From Rhodoferax sp. (GTDB lineage: Bacteria > Pseudomonadota > Gammaproteobacteria > Burkholderiales > Burkholderiaceae_C): a DNA stretch of 54,115 nucleotides. Under the pieces are notes generated by a model. The model ran no database searches. It saw only the letters and a program-made list of their open reading frames with translations, and had not been told where the DNA came from. The stretch's first letter is position 1; each line of letters begins with the position of its first letter. Shown piece after piece: positions 27,530-41,381 of this stretch. The stretch covers positions 1 to 54,115 of the forward strand of contig JAIFLV010000028.1 in the NCBI GenBank assembly GCA_020048895.1, in the 5' to 3' direction. Made by a program: the position numbers and the translations under genes.

Positions 27530-30442
27530 TCATGCAAACTTTCGGAATTCGCCCGCACCGTCGAGGTTCGACGCACAGCGACCACAGAGGGTGGGATGCG
27601 CCGCCACTGTGCCGATGTCATCGCAATAATGCCAGCAGCGCTCGCACTTGGTGCCCTTTGACACCGCAGCGCTTATGGATAGTGCGTGACCAGCTACTAA
27701 AGTGATAGCAGATGTGATAAAGACAAACTTCAGATCGGAGCCCAGGCTGGCCAGATAGGCATGGTCGTCCTCGTTCACCGTGAGTGTTACTTCCGCCTGC
27801 AATGAGGCGCCCACTTTGCCATCAGCCCGCAGAACCTCGATGTCCTTGTTGACCAGTTCGCGGATCTCACGGATGCGCGCCCATTTGCGCACCAGCGATT
27901 CGTCGGGCGCTGGCAGCGTGAGGTAGCGGTCCATGAAGATGGATTCCCGCGTGCTGGCGGGGGTCTTGCCCTCAGTACCCAGGACGGTCCAGGCCTCTTC
28001 GGCGGTAAAGCTCAGGAATGGTGCCATCCAGCGCAGCATGGCCTGGGTGATCTGCCACAGCGCCGTCTGCGCCGAGCGGCGTGCCAGTGAGTTTGCAGCC
28101 GTGGTGTAGAGGCGATCTTTCAGAATATCGAGGTAGAACGCACCGAGGTCTTCGCTGCAATATACCTGCAGTTTGGCAACTACAGGATGGAACTCGAACA
28201 CCTGGTAGTGCGCCAGAATGTCGGCCTGCAACTGCGCAGCGCGGCTCATCGCGTAGCGGTCGATCTCGAGCATCTGCTCCATGGGCACGCTGTCTGTGGC
28301 CGGGTCAAAATCACTGACATTGGCAAGCAGAAACTTCAGCGTATTGCGCACACGCCGGTAGGTGTCCACCACCCGCGCCAGGATCTTGTCGTCGATGTTC
28401 AGATCGCCCGAGTAATCGGTCGCGGCCACCCACAGGCGCACGATCTCGGCGCCCATCTTGGTGGTCACGGTCTGCGGGTCCACGGTGTTGCCCAGGCTCT
28501 TGCTCATCTTGCGGCCCTGACCGTCAGTGGCAAAGCCATGGGTCAACAAACCACGGTACGGCGCGCGGTCAAACAGAGCGCAGCCCAGCAGCAGCGATGA
28601 ATGGAACCAGCCGCGGTGCTGGTCGTGGCCCTCCAGGTACAGGTCTGCCTCCGGCCCATTGGCGTGGAATGGCGCACGGGCGTAGGCATCCTTGTGGCTG
28701 CCGCGCAGTACATGCCAGAAGGTGGAGCCTGAGTCAAACCACACTTCCAGAATGTCGGTGCTCTTGGTGTAGTGGGGCGCGTCCGTGGTACCCAGAATTT
28801 CTTCAGCGGTGACACGGCTCCAGGCCTCTATCCCGCCCTTTTCAACAATGTCGGCAGCCTGGTCCAGGATGGCCATGGTGTTGGGATGCAGTTCGCCCGA
28901 ATCCTTGTTCAGGAAGAAGGGCACAGGAACACCCCAGCTGCGCTGGCGCGAAATGCACCAGTCTGGCCGATTGGCGATCATGTCGCGCAGCCGGGCCTTG
29001 CCGTTTTCGGGGTAAAACTGGGTCGCTTCAATGGCGTCAAGCGCGAGTTGGCGCAGGGTCTTGCGGGCCTTGTCCTTGGTGAACACCCCAGCACCTGCAT
29101 CCATGCGTACAAACCACTGCGCCGCTGCGCGGTAGATGACCGGCGTCTTGTGGCGCCAGCAATGCGGGTAGCTGTGAACGATGGGGCTGGTGGCCATCAG
29201 GCGGCCAGCTTCTTGCAGCGTGGTCAGGATGACCGGGCACACCTTCCAGATGTTCATGCCGCCAAACAATGGCAACTCCTGCGCATAGGCACCGTTGCCC
29301 TGTACCGGGTTCAGAATGTCGTCATAGCGCATGCCGTGGGCCACACAGCTATTGAAGTCATCCACGCCATAGGCGGGCGCTGAATGCACGATGCCGGTGC
29401 CATCGGAGTCACTGACGTAGTCGGCCAGGTACAGCGGCGACAAGCGTCGGTAGCTGTAGCCGCCTGCGGTCTCGTTCAGGTCATGCAATGGGTGGCGAAA
29501 CACCAGGCCACGCAGGGCTTCACCCTTAGCCGTTGCAATCACGCTGCCCTCAAGCTTGTAGCGTTCCAGGCACTTGTCCACCAGGCTTGCCGCCAGCAAC
29601 AACACCCCGCGCGGCGTATCCACCAGGGCGTACTCGAGTTCCGGGTGGGCGTTGAGGGCCTGATTGGCAGGGATGGTCCAGGCCGTGGTAGTCCAGATGA
29701 CGGCAAAGGCTTTCTTGGTGGAAACGCTCCCGCCGGGCAGTTCCGTGAGCCCAAAGGCTGCCGCGAGTGCAGCAGGGTCGTTCGCTTCAAACGCGACGTC
29801 CAGCGTGTCACTCTTCTTGTCGGCGTATTCGATCTCGAACTCGGCCAGGCTGGAGCCGCAGTCAAAGCACCAGTACACGGGCTTCAGACCACGGTACACA
29901 AATCCACGCTCGATCACGCGTTTGAAGGCACGGATCTGGCCCGCTTCGTTGGCGGGGTCCATGGTGCGGTACGGGCGCTCCCAGTCGCCCAAAACGCCCA
30001 GGCGCTTGAAATCTTCGCGCTGCTGGCTGATCTGCTCGGTGGCGTAGGCACGACTCTTGGCCTGCATGTCATCGCGTGAAAGATTTCGGCCATGGAGCTT
30101 TTCGATGGCGTTCTCGATCGGCAGTCCGTGGCAGTCCCAGCCGGGAATGTACTGCGCATCAAATCCGGCGAGTTGCTTGCTCTTGACGATCATGTCCTTG
30201 AGCACTTTGTTCAGTGCATGACCGATATGCAGCTTGCCATTGGCATATGGCGGGCCGTCGTGCAGTACAAAAAGCGGGGCACCCTGGCGGTGTTCGCGTA
30301 GTCGCTTGTACAGATTGTTTTCGTTCCAGTCCTTGATCCACGCCGGCTCGCGTTTGGGCAGGTCGCCACGCATCGGGAACGGGGTATCGGGCAGGTTCAG
30401 GGTGCTGCGGTAATCGACAGGAGGAGTGACAGATTCAGGCAT
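27530..30442 (-). CDS. ileS: Isoleucyl-tRNA synthetase
   Basis: Class I synthetase of 970 residues charging tRNA-Ile. The HIGH motif is at 72-75 in [15 protein letters not shown] and KMSKS is near residue 643 ([10 protein letters not shown]). The CP1 editing domain lies between, and the C-terminal zinc site has CERCW and CGRC cysteine pairs in the last 45 residues. Just before the zinc site, residues around [11 protein letters not shown] are encoded by a copy of the dispersed repeat (27668-27710), in a linker that apparently tolerates it. Middle gene of ribF-ileS-lspA. Confidence 0.97.
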   Translation of the reverse strand: MPESVTPPVDYRSTLNLPDTPFPMRGDLPKREPAWIKDWNENNLYKRLREHRQGAPLFVLHDGPPYANGKLHIGHALNKVLKDMIVKSKQLAGFDAQYIPGWDCHGLPIENAIEKLHGRNLSRDDMQAKSRAYATEQISQQREDFKRLGVLGDWERPYRTMDPANEAGQIRAFKRVIERGFVYRGLKPVYWCFDCGSSLAEFEIEYADKKSDTLDVAFEANDPAALAAAFGLTELPGGSVSTKKAFAVIWTTTAWTIPANQALNAHPELEYALVDTPRGVLLLAASLVDKCLERYKLEGSVIATAKGEALRGLVFRHPLHDLNETAGGYSYRRLSPLYLADYVSDSDGTGIVHSAPAYGVDDFNSCVAHGMRYDDILNPVQGNGAYAQELPLFGGMNIWKVCPVILTTLQEAGRLMATSPIVHSYPHCWRHKTPVIYRAAAQWFVRMDAGAGVFTKDKARKTLRQLALDAIEATQFYPENGKARLRDMIANRPDWCISRQRSWGVPVPFFLNKDSGELHPNTMAILDQAADIVEKGGIEAWSRVTAEEILGTTDAPHYTKSTDILEVWFDSGSTFWHVLRGSHKDAYARAPFHANGPEADLYLEGHDQHRGWFHSSLLLGCALFDRAPYRGLLTHGFATDGQGRKMSKSLGNTVDPQTVTTKMGAEIVRLWVAATDYSGDLNIDDKILARVVDTYRRVRNTLKFLLANVSDFDPATDSVPMEQMLEIDRYAMSRAAQLQADILAHYQVFEFHPVVAKLQVYCSEDLGAFYLDILKDRLYTTAANSLARRSAQTALWQITQAMLRWMAPFLSFTAEEAWTVLGTEGKTPASTRESIFMDRYLTLPAPDESLVRKWARIREIRELVNKDIEVLRADGKVGASLQAEVTLTVNEDDHAYLASLGSDLKFVFITSAITLVAGHALSISAAVSKGTKCERCWHYCDDIGTVAAHPTLCGRCASNLDGAGEFRKFA
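27668..27710 (-). repeat. Dispersed repeat, diverged copy inside ileS
   Basis: On the minus strand it begins TGCTATC and continues AGTAGCTGGTCACGC, then CCATAAGCGC. It shares GCTATC, AGTAGCTG and CGC with the copy at 43950-44005, but the GACGGGCG block is replaced by a CATAAGCGC ending. In frame in ileS. Confidence 0.55.
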
Positions 30443-30553
30443 GGCAGGTTTTCATCCAGAAAATTGGGGATCGGCGCGTGCAGGGCTCACAGGCCAGCAC
30501 ACAACGGGACATACGGGTCAGGACGCGGGGCAAGGTGCGCCTTGGGTGCCCCG

Positions 30554-31528
30554 TCAAATTCGGGAGGTCAGCCAGGCACGTGCTTCGTCACAGTCTCTGC
30601 GTATGCCTTGGGTCAGGGCATCCAGACTGTCGTATTTCAGTTCGTCGTGTAGTTTGTGCAGCAGTTCCACGCGGATGATTTTACCGTAGGCTCCTTCCGG
30701 TCCGAGTGCTTCGGGCCAATCCAGGCAGTGGGTTTCTAGTAAAACCCGTCCGCCATTGACGTCATCCGGGTCGACGGACGGTCGCACGCCAAGGTTGGCC
30801 ACGCCGTGAATCGGCTTATGTAGCAGACCATGAACGAGCACCACAAAGATGCCACTGGCAGCGGGCTTCCAGTGGCTAAAGCGCAGGTTGAGCGTCTTGA
30901 AGCCGAGCGTGCGTCCCAGTTTGCGGCCATGCACGACATGGCCGGAAATGCAGTAGGGCCGACCCAGCAGGCGCGCGGCGTCGGCCATGCGGCCTTGCAG
31001 TAACGCATCTCGAACCGCAGAACTCGATACTCTGAGTCCATGTACCTCATAACTGTTCATGCGGGCCACATCAAAGCCATTCTCCACTCCGGCTTGGTCG
31101 AGAAGCGCATAGTCCCCAGCACGCTGGGCACCAAACCGGAAGTCGTCACCTACCAGCACATAGCGTGCACCGAGCCCGCGCACCAGTACATCGCCAATGA
31201 AATCCTGCGGCAGCTGGCTGGCCAGACGCTCGTTAAACGGGAGCACCACTGCTTGATCCACACCGCAACGCGCCAGATCCTCCAGTTTGTCGCGTAGTGT
31301 GCCGACACGGGCCGGGGCCATGTCGGGTTTCTTGAATTTTTCGGCAAAATAATCGCGTGGATGCGGCTCAAAAGTCAGCACGCAGCTGGGTACACCGCGC
31401 TGCTGTGCCTCGCCGCGCAGGAGTGCCAGCATGGCCTGATGGCCCCGGTGCACGCCATCAAAGTTGCCAATGGTCACGGCGCACGACTGAGCCACACCCG
31501 GATGTTTTAATCCGCGAAAAACTTTCAT
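30554..31528 (-). CDS. ribF: Bifunctional riboflavin kinase/FAD synthetase
   Basis: Enzyme of 324 residues making FMN and FAD from riboflavin. The FMN adenylyltransferase domain has GNFDGVHRGH at residues 21-30 and GDDFRFG near residue 125. The kinase domain begins after residue 185; its Mg/ATP motif, usually GRTLGFPTANL, reads GRTLGFKTLNL at about 203-213, so P and A are changed but the T and N ligands are kept. ATG 31528 (MKVFRGLKHP) is chosen; the upstream frame contains a partial palindrome resembling the dispersed repeat. Divergent from the HNH gene; 111 bases upstream of ileS, where I see no other feature. Confidence 0.92.
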   Translation of the reverse strand: MKVFRGLKHPGVAQSCAVTIGNFDGVHRGHQAMLALLRGEAQQRGVPSCVLTFEPHPRDYFAEKFKKPDMAPARVGTLRDKLEDLARCGVDQAVVLPFNERLASQLPQDFIGDVLVRGLGARYVLVGDDFRFGAQRAGDYALLDQAGVENGFDVARMNSYEVHGLRVSSSAVRDALLQGRMADAARLLGRPYCISGHVVHGRKLGRTLGFKTLNLRFSHWKPAASGIFVVLVHGLLHKPIHGVANLGVRPSVDPDDVNGGRVLLETHCLDWPEALGPEGAYGKIIRVELLHKLHDELKYDSLDALTQGIRRDCDEARAWLTSRI

Positions 31529-31704
31529 AAATTTGTTATCGAATTGATAGCAAGCCACGCACGTCATGCGGGCGCCAGAAGCCAATTTGGCACATAAAAG
31601 AGGGTATATTGTGACCTAGTCGGTTGCCAGGGTTCTTTTGGCACTCTGAAGACGACAAGTGCATTTCTCGTGGGTTGGGATGGAACCGGTACAGGAGGCG
31701 CGTT

Positions 31705-32262
31705 TTGAAAGTCTTGAAGTTGTCGGCGCAAGGGTTGCCGCAGTCTTGGATCTCGCTGGAGCAGGCTGTGACACACTATGCTGCGGGGGATGTGCGCTGG
31801 GAAACCGGGGCGCAAGTGGCGGTGTTTCATGGCGGTCACAATGCCATTACCGGGCAGCAGTCGATCATTCGCGTCAATAGCATCATTGGCACACGGGGGG
31901 TGCCCAACATCAACCCGTTTCACCTGCGCCCGAGCCTGACCAACGACAAGCTGTTTTCACGCGACCGCAATATCTGCGCCTACTGTGGCGGTCATTTTCA
32001 CGAGGAAGACCTGACGCGCGAACACATTACCCCGTTTGCACAAAATGGACTGGACCAGTGGATGAACGTGGTGACCGCCTGTAAGCCGTGCAACCACCGC
32101 AAGAGCCACCGCACTCCTGAGCAGGCCAAAATGCCGTTGTTGTATGCCCCATACGTGCCGAGCTTGTGGGAGGACTTTATTTTGCGCAACCGCCGTATCC
32201 TGGCGGACCAGATGGAGTTTTTGATGGCCCACGTGCCCAGGTCCTCGAGGCTGCTGGTGTAG
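31705..32262 (+). CDS. HNH endonuclease
   Basis: Zinc-stabilised HNH nuclease of 185 residues. HNH residues are H107 (REHITP), N121 (MNVVTA) and H131 (NHRKSH), with structural zinc ligands C91, C94, C126 and C129. The N-terminal 85 residues are a conserved, uncharacterised region. A TTG start at 31705 is preceded by AGGAGG at 31693-31698 with 6-base spacing, a near ideal site. Stand-alone HNH proteins may act in restriction or DNA repair; this one is not beside a methylase. Its stop ends 3 bases before the ATG of a hybrid kinase, so the nuclease and kinase are probably in one transcript. Confidence 0.85.
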   Translation: MKVLKLSAQGLPQSWISLEQAVTHYAAGDVRWETGAQVAVFHGGHNAITGQQSIIRVNSIIGTRGVPNINPFHLRPSLTNDKLFSRDRNICAYCGGHFHEEDLTREHITPFAQNGLDQWMNVVTACKPCNHRKSHRTPEQAKMPLLYAPYVPSLWEDFILRNRRILADQMEFLMAHVPRSSRLLV

Positions 32263-32265
32263 GTG

Positions 32266-35872
<3,607 letters not shown>

Positions 35873-35880
<8 letters not shown>

Positions 35881-38500
35881 TTACGCCGCCACGCCATCGA
35901 CCTGGCTACCACTTGGGCAACAGCGCAGTATTGGCGAGTGGCGCGAACTGGTGCTGCGGCAACTCTTGCGGATAGTCGTCATTTTGGGTACTGTGGTCGC
36001 GGTGCCCAGTATTGCGTTGCTGATGCGTCAGGGCAAGTGGCCCATCGCCGTGTTGGATGTTCTGGTCCTTGGGGTTCTGGTCACCTTGTGGCACAAGAAA
36101 ACGCTGCTGTTTGCCTGGCGGGCCGGAATTTTTTGTGGACTGTTGTACCTGCTCGGCATGGCTTTCTTGCTGACATTGGGAGTGGAAAGTCAGGTCTATT
36201 TGATGGCGGCGCCCGTCATGGCGGGCATCCTTTTGGGTCAGCGTGCAGCCTATGCCATGCTGGGTTTGTCGACCCTGAGCCTGGTGCTGGGGGGCTATTC
36301 ACAGCAGGTCGATGTACGCTTGGCGGGTTTGGAGGAGCACCCGCTGTTCATGTGGGTGGTGATCGGTGCAAACTTCGCCCTGGTGACCGGGTTGCTGACG
36401 ATGTCATTGGGGTTTCTGATGCGCGAATTGCAACGCTATCACGCGGGACTGGAAGTGCTGGTGGCCCAGCGCACCAGTGCGTTGGAGCAAAGCAACCGCG
36501 ATCTGGAAATGCAGAACGACTTCATCAAGACGGTAACTGACACCGCGCCCGTTCTCGTCAGCTATTGGGATACGCAGCTGCATTGTCGTTTTGTCAATCT
36601 TGGCTTTCGCAGCCTGTTTGCAGCGCCGGTGGACTGCGTCCTCGGGTTGCCGGCCCGCGATGTGCTATGGCCGGATTTTTTCAAAACCAGTGAGCCATTT
36701 CTGATGTCCGCTCTGCGCGGCGCCACCCAGCGCTTCCCGACGCACTTTAGTCAAGGCGGAGATGCAACGCGCTTCCTGGTGGTGCAGTGTGTCCCTCGTA
36801 CCGTGGAGGATGTGGTGGTAGGCGTGTATATGCTTGCTGACGACATCACGGAGCTCAAGCTCGCCGAGCGCCAGTTGCGTGGGCTGAATTACGAGCTGTC
36901 GGTGCAAGTGGAAGCCGCAGAAGTGGCGAGCCGCGCCAAATCGGAGTTCCTGGCTACCATGAGCCACGAGATTCGCACGCCCATGAATGGCGTGTTGGGG
37001 ATGGTGGATGTCATGCAGCAGACGCACCTGACCCCGCAGCAACAGCGCATGCTCGACACCATTCACCGATCCTCCGAAGCATTGTTGCGCATACTCAATG
37101 ACGTCCTCGATTACTCCAAGATCGAGGCGGGCAAGCTCGATGTCGAACAGGTGCCCACCGAGTTGCGTGAGCTCATTGATGGCATTGTTTCCTTGTTGGA
37201 GACGGCAGCACGTACCAAAGGTGTGGAGCTCAGTGCCCGGATTGCCACTGAATTGCCGCAGTGGCTGATCTCCGACCCGTTACGCTTGCAGCAGATATTG
37301 ATCAACCTGCTGGGCAACGCGATAAAGTTCACCTCAGGCGAGGGGGGGCGGGTCGGTCGCGTGGTGCTCGCAGCCCAGGCGGGCACCGCAGCCGATGGAA
37401 GCGCGACCATGGTTTTTCGCATCACTGACAATGGCATTGGCATTGAAAAAGAGCTGCAGCCGAAATTGTTTAAGCCCTTCAAGCAGGCCAATGCCGGCAT
37501 CACCCGAAAGTTTGGCGGTACCGGGCTTGGCTTGAGCATTACAAGCCAATTGGTTGCCCTTTTGGGAGGGGATGTGATGGTGAGCAGTGAGCTCGGGGTT
37601 GGATCCGAGTTTGTGGTCACACTGCCGCTGCAAGCCTGCGCACCCGGCGCAGCCGGCCAGATTTCTCATTGGCATGCGCCGGTGCATACGGTTGCGCCTG
37701 CCATGGGGGAGCTTGTTCCTAACAAGACGTCGGCACAACAGCCCCAAATTTTGCTGGCCGAAGATGACGAAACCAACCGTGATGTGATTGAACAGCAACT
37801 GCGCTTGTTGGGGTATGCGGTAGAAAGTGCTTACGATGGTGAAATGGCGCTGCGCATGTGGCGCATAGGCCACTATGCGTTGTTGTTGACCGATTGCCAT
37901 ATGCCCAGGATGGACGGCTTTGCGCTGACCCACGCCATCCGTGCGGCTGAAGGTGCCGAGCATCACTTACCTATCATCGCCGTGACCGCCAACGCCATGC
38001 AGGGCGAGGGACAACGGTGCCGCGATGCGGGCATGGACGACTATCTGCCCAAACCGCTGCGCCTGAGCGAACTTGAAACCGTGTTGAACCGCTGGTTGCC
38101 GCTGGCAAGAGCGCAAACTGCGGCAGCGCCTGTCGTGTGGGACCCCCAGGCCCTGTCACGCATGGTGGGCGATAGTGTCACCATTCGTCATCGGGTGCTG
38201 GAAAAGTTTCTGCTTAAAAGCCACGAGTCGGTTGTGCATCTCTCCAGTTTGGCGCATGCTGAGGTTACGGATGCCACAGCCCAGTTGGCCGATGCGGCCC
38301 ACAAGCTCAAGTCTGGTGCGCGTACCGTTGGGGCACTTGCGCTCGGTGAGGTGTGCCAACAATTGGAAGACGCGGGGCGCTCGGGCGATGGCCCCGCCGC
38401 CACGGCCTTGGCCCTGGGAGTGGTAGCCGCATTCGACGAGGTTAGTAGCCTGATCCAGCGGGATCTGGATCAGCACGTTCTGGACAATCAAGGAGGATAA
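35873..38500 (+). CDS. Membrane hybrid histidine kinase, 6TM-PAS-HK-REC-HPt
   Basis: Hybrid kinase of 875 residues. The N-terminal 190 residues hold about six transmembrane helices (MASE-like sensor) instead of a periplasmic domain, followed by a coiled coil (190-220), one PAS (220-330), HisKA with H365 (TMSHEIRTPMNG), HATPase, a receiver with D674 (LTDCHMPRMDG) and HPt with H810 (AHKLKSGARTVG). From HisKA onward it closely resembles the upstream kinase in order and motif wording, so the two look like paralogues with different sensors. ATG 35873 follows a GGTTGGA-like site and overlaps the preceding stop; GTG 35849 is a weaker alternative. Confidence 0.9.
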
Positions 38501-38502
38501 AA

Positions 38503-38931
38503 ATGAATGAAAGCAATACGCGGCAACCGACACCGGAGCGCGCGCCGCCAACAGCGTTGGTGGTTGACGATGACGACTTTGCGCATGAGGTGCTGCGCGA
38601 GATGTTGGGGCTATTGGGTGTCGCCACGGTGCACTCCGCCCTGGATGGCCGCAAAGCGTTGAAGGTGCTTTCGGGGCTCAAGCCACAGCCCGACTTCTTG
38701 ATCTGTGACGTCTTCATGCCCGACATGGACGGCATCGAGTTTCTTGAAAATCTGGCTACCCAAGGTTATACCGGGGGCATCGTGATTCTGAGCGGCGTGG
38801 ATGCGCAGATGCTGAGCTTGTCCAGGGAAATTGCGGCGACCAATGGCCTCAAAGTCCTGGGTGCGTTCATCAAGCCGGTGGCATTGCAGCAGTTGTCGAA
38901 CGCTTTGACGCTGCCGGTAGTGGCACTCTGA
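38503..38931 (+). CDS. Stand-alone receiver-domain response regulator
   Basis: Response regulator of 142 residues consisting of a receiver only. The acidic pocket is DDDD at residues 22-25, phosphoacceptor D69 lies in LICDVFMPDMDG, and the KPV lysine is near residue 125. There is no DNA-binding or enzymatic output. An excellent AAGGAGG precedes its ATG by 7 bases, and it follows the second hybrid kinase by 2 bases, so it is probably the phosphate acceptor or a shuttle in a relay with these kinases. The final output must lie elsewhere. Confidence 0.92.
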   Translation: MNESNTRQPTPERAPPTALVVDDDDFAHEVLREMLGLLGVATVHSALDGRKALKVLSGLKPQPDFLICDVFMPDMDGIEFLENLATQGYTGGIVILSGVDAQMLSLSREIAATNGLKVLGAFIKPVALQQLSNALTLPVVAL

Positions 38932-38939
38932 ACAAACTG

Positions 38940-40055
38940 CTAGGCAAAAACGCCAGCGGTGTCCTGCATCCGGGCCGACACTTCACCGAGCTGGTGCAGG
39001 GTGTCGCCAAACGATAGCTCGAGCTGCGTGAGCTTCTTGAAGTAGTGGCTGCCAATGTACTCGTTGGTAACACCAATGCCGCCATGTAACTGCACCGACT
39101 GTTGCGCCACAAAGCGCATGGAGTTGCCTAACTGGTACTTGGCACGGGCCAATGCTGCGCGTCGCTCGGGCGCGGGAGCGTTGAGTTTGAGGCTGGCGTA
39201 GTAGCTCATGGAGCGTGCCAGTTCCAGTTGCATCTTCATGTCGGCCGCCCGGTGCCGCAGCGCCTGAAAGCTGCTGATCGCCACGCCAAACTGCTTGCGG
39301 GTGTTCATGTATTCGGCGGTCAGCGCCATGGTTTTGTCCATCACGCCCACGGCCTCGGCGCATACCGCGGCAATGCCAATGTCCACCGCATGTTCCAAAG
39401 CGGTCAAACCATCGGCGGTGATGAGGGTGGCGGGCGCATTCTTGAGGTGGACTTCGGCGGCGCGGCCGCCGTCCTGCGTGCCATAGCCACGCGTGGTGAC
39501 ACCGGCGGAATTGCGCTCCACCAGGAATAGGGCGATCTGGCTGTTGATTTTGGCGGGCACCAGGAATGCGTCCGCCTGATCCCCCACGGGCACTATGCTT
39601 TTGTGAGCGTTCACCACATAGCCACCGGGCGCTTGCGTCGCTTTTGCTTCACAAACATCGAGCCGGTAACGGGCGGCACGCTCCTGGTAGGCCAGTACCA
39701 CCAGAGCCTCGCCACTGGCAATTCTTGGTAGCCACGCGGCCTTGACTGCGCTATCGGCATAGCCGGCGAGCACAGCACCGGCGATGAGCGATTGGGCGAG
39801 CGGCTCCAGCACGATGCCGCGGCCCAGCTCTTCCATCACTACCATGCCTTCGACCGGGCCCATGCCCAGGCCGCCTTCTGCATCGGGCACATACAGGCCA
39901 CATAGGCCCAGCTCGGCCAATTCGTTCCAGGCGGCACGGTCGAACCCACCGGTCTTTTCAATAGCGCGGCGTCGCTCGAAGGTGTAGCCCTTGTCCACCC
40001 ATTTGCGTACGGCGTCGCCGAGTTGTACCTGGTCGTCAGAAAAATCAAAGTCCAT
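38940..40055 (-). CDS. Acyl-CoA dehydrogenase, small-subunit type
   Basis: FAD-dependent acyl-CoA dehydrogenase of 371 residues. N-terminal helical domain with MDFDFSDDQ, C-terminal domain with RKQFGVAISSFQALRHRAAD and QLHGGIGVTNEY. It pairs with a same-strand acyl-CoA dehydrogenase 100 bases upstream; such PimC/PimD-like pairs form heteromeric enzymes that oxidise dicarboxylyl-CoA or other unusual acyl-CoAs. AGGAG at 40062-40066 fits ATG 40055 rather than the ATG 40061 that touches it. Specific substrate unknown. Confidence 0.88.
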   Translation of the reverse strand: MDFDFSDDQVQLGDAVRKWVDKGYTFERRRAIEKTGGFDRAAWNELAELGLCGLYVPDAEGGLGMGPVEGMVVMEELGRGIVLEPLAQSLIAGAVLAGYADSAVKAAWLPRIASGEALVVLAYQERAARYRLDVCEAKATQAPGGYVVNAHKSIVPVGDQADAFLVPAKINSQIALFLVERNSAGVTTRGYGTQDGGRAAEVHLKNAPATLITADGLTALEHAVDIGIAAVCAEAVGVMDKTMALTAEYMNTRKQFGVAISSFQALRHRAADMKMQLELARSMSYYASLKLNAPAPERRAALARAKYQLGNSMRFVAQQSVQLHGGIGVTNEYIGSHYFKKLTQLELSFGDTLHQLGEVSARMQDTAGVFA

Positions 40056-40136
40056 TTTCATCTCCTATAACTAGCGAAGCTCTTTCTGGAACCCCCTTTG
40101 AGAGGGGGCCAGGGGGTGCTCATCTTGTTGCGCGCA

Positions 40137-40176
40137 GCGCAGGTGGTTTTGGGCCCTAGCCCAAAACCACCTGCGC
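40137..40176 (-). repeat. 18-bp perfect inverted repeat around an acyl-CoA dehydrogenase stop codon
   Basis: Left arm 40137-40154 and right arm 40159-40176 are perfect reverse complements of 18 bases with a 4-base loop, CCTA. On the minus strand the loop holds the TAG stop of the larger acyl-CoA dehydrogenase, so the last six codons of that gene form one arm. There is no U tract after it. A second, smaller hairpin (CCCCC/GGGGG near 40092-40108) lies nearby in the same 100-base gap. It may limit read-through or stabilise the upstream message end. Confidence 0.7.
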
Positions 40177-41334
40177 CACGATGTTGCGCTGTACTTCGTT
40201 GGAACCGCCATAAATGGTGGTCTTGCGCATATTGAAGTAGGTCGAAGCCAGTGGGGCGCAATGCACCGCGCCCACCGCATCGCCTTGCCAACCCGCTTCC
40301 ATGGCTTCGCGGATCAGCGGGATTGCAAAGGGACCGGCAGCCAGCATCATCAGTTCAGAATAGCGCTGCTGAATCTCGCTGCCGCGAATCTTGAGAAGGC
40401 CGGCAATGTCGAGCGAGTTCTTGCCCGACTTCTCCGCAGCCAGCACGCGCAGCACCAGCATTTCGAGCGCCACCACATCCACTTCGAGCTTGGCGATCTC
40501 GTCACGAAAGCGTGTATCGTCATAGACGCCTTCGGCTTTGGCGATGCGTTTGAGGCGCTCGAGTTCGCGTTTGGTGCGGTTCACATCGGCGATATTGGTG
40601 CGCTCATGGGCGAGCAGGTGCTTGGCGTAGGTCCAGCCTTTATTCTCTTCGCCAATCAGGTTTTCAGCCGGCACCACGACGTTGTCGAAAAACACCTCGT
40701 TGACTTCGGGTTCGCCATCGAGCAGCACGATCGGCCGCACCGAGACACCCGGCGATTTCATGTCGATCAGTAAAAAGCTGATACCGGTCTGGGGCTTGCC
40801 CTCGTTACTGGTGCGCACCAGGCAGAAAATCCATTCGCCGTACTGGCCCAGCGTGGTCCAGGTTTTCTGGCCGTTGACCAGGTAGCTGTTGCCTTGACGT
40901 TCGGCCTTGCATTTCACGGATGCCAGGTCCGAGCCCGAGCCGGGCTCACTGTAGCCCTGGCTCCACCACACTTCACCGCTGGCGATGCCGGGCAAAAAGC
41001 GCTTCTGTTGCTCGGGAGTGCCAAACGCCATGATCACCGGGGCCACCATCACCGGCCCAAAGGGCACCACCCGCGGTGCACCGGCCAAGGCGCATTCTTC
41101 CTCAAACAGATGCTTTTGCACGGAGTTCCAGCCCGGGCCACCAAACTCCTTGGGCCAGGCATGGCCCAGCCAGCCCTTTTTGCCCAGAATCTTCGCCCAG
41201 CGTTGCATATCATCGCGCGTGAGGTGCAGCGCGTTGTGGACTTTGTGCGAGATATCGGTGGGGAGGTTTTCACGCACCCAGGTGCGAATGGTCTCGCGAA
41301 ACTGTTGCTCTTCAGGGGTAAAGGCCAAATCCAT
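40156..41334 (-). CDS. Acyl-CoA dehydrogenase, large-subunit type
   Basis: FAD-dependent acyl-CoA dehydrogenase of 392 residues, complete with MDLAFTPEEQQFRETIR at the start, the flavin segment SQGYSEPGSGSDLASV and the C-terminal TIYGGSNEVQRNIVAQ. The position of the catalytic glutamate of medium-chain enzymes (Y-E-G) is glycine here (YGG), so the base must come from another residue or from the partner subunit, as in PimC-like and FadE-type heteromers. It is upstream of the smaller dehydrogenase and 47 bases downstream of the YceH gene. Confidence 0.9.
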   Translation of the reverse strand: MDLAFTPEEQQFRETIRTWVRENLPTDISHKVHNALHLTRDDMQRWAKILGKKGWLGHAWPKEFGGPGWNSVQKHLFEEECALAGAPRVVPFGPVMVAPVIMAFGTPEQQKRFLPGIASGEVWWSQGYSEPGSGSDLASVKCKAERQGNSYLVNGQKTWTTLGQYGEWIFCLVRTSNEGKPQTGISFLLIDMKSPGVSVRPIVLLDGEPEVNEVFFDNVVVPAENLIGEENKGWTYAKHLLAHERTNIADVNRTKRELERLKRIAKAEGVYDDTRFRDEIAKLEVDVVALEMLVLRVLAAEKSGKNSLDIAGLLKIRGSEIQQRYSELMMLAAGPFAIPLIREAMEAGWQGDAVGAVHCAPLASTYFNMRKTTIYGGSNEVQRNIVAQVVLG

Positions 41335-41381
41335 AACGTGGTCTCCGGTTGACAGTTTTCGTTTTTAGCACGATCGTTCGT

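Noticed and set aside
31529..31554. Partial palindrome (TTGCTATC...GATAAC on the minus strand) before ribF as another repeat copy
   Set aside because: Only the head block is similar; too short to separate from chance, so it is not listed as a repeat.
40089..40115. CCCCC/GGGGG short hairpin as a rho-independent terminator
   Set aside because: Low-complexity stem with no U tract on either strand.
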